From: Halobacteriales archaeon SW_9_67_24
GTDB lineage: Archaea; Halobacteriota; Halobacteria; Halobacteriales; Halococcaceae
Length of the DNA stretch: 5,961 nucleotides
Assembly: GCA_003022685.1 (NCBI GenBank)
Contig: PXSV01000008.1
Coordinates: 2,040-8,000 of the forward strand
Direction of reading: 5' to 3'
This document shows, piece after piece, positions 5,117-5,961 of the stretch; position 1 is the stretch's first letter, and every line of letters begins with the position of its first letter. The notes under the pieces were generated by a model. It did not search any database, was not told the DNA's origin, and saw nothing but the letters and a program-made list of their open reading frames with translations. Both the position numbers and the translations under genes were made by a program.

Positions 5117-5190
5117 CGTTATTGTTTATCAACGATTGGGCTTATGGATCAAGCACGTATATTCTCACCAATGCAAAGATTATTGTCTTC
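5117..5190. promoter_or_regulatory. AT-rich promoter region, possibly bidirectional
   Basis: This stretch is far richer in A+T than anything else in the window. For the plus-strand transporter gene (ATG 5209) candidate boxes are GTATATT (5157-5163), which would give a leader of about 20 nt without a Shine-Dalgarno, and GATTATTG (5178-5185), which at 24-31 nt before the ATG would suit a leaderless transcript. CTTATG (5141-5146) is a third. On the minus strand GATAAA (5130-5125) could serve the 35-codon frame. Which box is used cannot be decided from sequence. No clear operator palindrome was found. Confidence 0.55.
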
Positions 5191-5208
5191 CTCTTCCATG
5201 CACAGTGT

Positions 5209-5961
5209 ATGCGACGCGAGGACACGGGACAGAGCCGCCGTGACGTGCTGAAACTCGCCGGGGCGTCGAGCGCCGTTGGAATCGCCGGATTGGCCGGTTG
5301 TCTCGGTGGCGGTGGCGGCGGTGACGGCACCGAGGGTGGCGACGGCACCGAAAGCGAAGGGGACACCACCGAAAGCGAAGGGGACACCACCGAAGGCGGG
5401 GCGACCGAGACCGGTGGCGGCGGCAACGGCACCGGAACCAGTGGCGGCGAGGACTACCCGTCGCTCGGCAACTTCCCGATCGAGGGCGACACCGCGACGT
5501 TCGGGTTCACCGTTCCACAGTCGGGCTCGTATCAGAACGAAGGCGCAACTGAACTCCAGGCGTACAAACTCGCCGTCAAACACCTCAACGAGGGCGGCGG
5601 CTGGGTCGACAGCTTCGAAGACCTCAGTGGCGACGGCGTGCTCGGCAAGCAGATCGACTACGTGGAAGGTGACACCGCGACCGATCCCGACACGGCACGG
5701 AAGGCCGCCGGCCGGATGATCAACCGGGACGACGTGATCATGTTCACCGGTGGATCGTCGACCTCAGTGGCGATCGCGCTGGAGTCACTAGCCCAACAGG
5801 AGAAGGTCCAGTTTCAGTGTTGTCTCACCCATGGGAACGGTACGACCGGTTCGGACTGCCGGCGCTACGGCTTCCGGGAGGTGTTCAACGCGTACATGAC
5901 CGCTCAGGCACTCGTCCCGCCGGTCACGGAGGCATACGGGGACGACTTGAACTTCTACCAG
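5209..5961 (+). CDS. ABC transporter substrate-binding lipoprotein, branched-chain amino acid/urea/amide type (C-terminus outside the window)
   Basis: The first 251 codons of an exported solute-binding protein are present; the gene runs off the window. The N-terminus carries a twin-arginine signal, S9-R10-R11-D12-V13-L14-K15, then a hydrophobic helix (about 16-29) and a lipobox LAGC (28-31). The protein should be exported folded by Tat and lipid-anchored at Cys31. Residues 32-82 are a Gly/Thr/Glu/Asp-rich linker that includes a duplicated seven-residue unit. From about residue 83 the sequence fits the periplasmic-binding-protein type I (Peripla_BP_6) fold: TFGFTVPQSGSY..EG (strand and ligand loop), LQAYKLAVKHLNE, then DTATDPDTARKAAGRMI and the MFTGGSSTSVAIA loop, the usual ligand-contact region. 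Cys204, Cys205 and Cys217 could form a disulfide outside the cell. The ligand is not determinable; relatives bind Leu/Ile/Val, urea or short amides. ATG 5209 is the first possible start in frame. Permease and ATPase genes would be expected downstream. Confidence 0.9.
   Translation, partial: MRREDTGQSRRDVLKLAGASSAVGIAGLAGCLGGGGGGDGTEGGDGTESEGDTTESEGDTTEGGATETGGGGNGTGTSGGEDYPSLGNFPIEGDTATFGFTVPQSGSYQNEGATELQAYKLAVKHLNEGGGWVDSFEDLSGDGVLGKQIDYVEGDTATDPDTARKAAGRMINRDDVIMFTGGSSTSVAIALESLAQQEKVQFQCCLTHGNGTTGSDCRRYGFREVFNAYMTAQALVPPVTEAYGDDLNFYQ
5347..5388 (+). repeat. Exact 21-nt tandem duplication in the lipoprotein linker
   Basis: Two exact copies (5347-5367 and 5368-5388) each encode TESEGDT (residues 47-53 and 54-60). 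A degenerate third begins TEGG (from 5389). The unit is in frame and lies in the flexible linker between lipid anchor and binding domain, so copy-number change would only alter tether length. Confidence 0.85.

Noticed and set aside
5012..5251. A 79-codon plus-strand open frame across the AT-rich region
   Set aside because: It crosses the promoter island and the start of the lipoprotein gene in another frame, with a Ser/Arg/Cys-rich composition unlike real proteins here.
5149..5583. A 144-codon minus-strand frame with FAGGVPFAFGG-type repeats
   Set aside because: The repeats are only the antisense reading of the 21-nt tandem duplication inside the lipoprotein gene.

Overview
The window looks like chromosomal DNA of a halophilic archaeon (class Halobacteria). 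The reasons are high G+C with C/G-ending codons, very acidic predicted proteins, a twin-arginine signal fused to a lipobox, an archaeal-type phosphoglycolate phosphatase, an archaeal GTPBP1-like GTPase, and AT-rich or TATA-like boxes about 25-30 nt upstream of several starts. The genus cannot be fixed from this sequence alone.

Layout. Positions 1-432 (+) hold the C-terminal part of a HAD-superfamily hydrolase that begins outside the window. A block of minus-strand genes meets it head to head. Read in the direction of transcription these are: a membrane-anchored J-domain protein (4621-4103), phosphoglycolate phosphatase (4005-3292), a 392-nt non-coding stretch rich in inverted repeats, a GTPBP1-like translational GTPase (2899-1298), a nucleotidyltransferase-fold protein (1248-661), and an overlapping 71-residue small protein (677-462). 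A hairpin followed by TTTT (457-432) may end this block. A 68-residue cysteine/histidine-rich zinc-finger protein (4694-4900, +) diverges from the J-protein gene. Next comes a 308-nt gap containing a possible 35-codon minus-strand microgene (5077-4970) with a good Shine-Dalgarno sequence, and an unusually AT-rich promoter stretch (about 5117-5190). The window ends inside a Tat-exported lipoprotein, the substrate-binding subunit of an ABC transporter of the branched-chain amino acid/urea/amide type (from 5209, +).

Functional reading. Most genes are housekeeping or stress-related: 2-phosphoglycolate removal, translation or ribosome-associated GTPase activity, chaperone co-factor, and solute uptake. 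The least ordinary part is the nucleotidyltransferase plus overlapping small basic/acidic partner. It has the organisation of a two-gene toxin-antitoxin-like or minimal-nucleotidyltransferase module and is less G+C-rich than its neighbours. The other points of interest are the dense inverted-repeat intergenic region and the 35-codon microgene. I see no tRNA, rRNA, CRISPR array, insertion sequence or replication origin.
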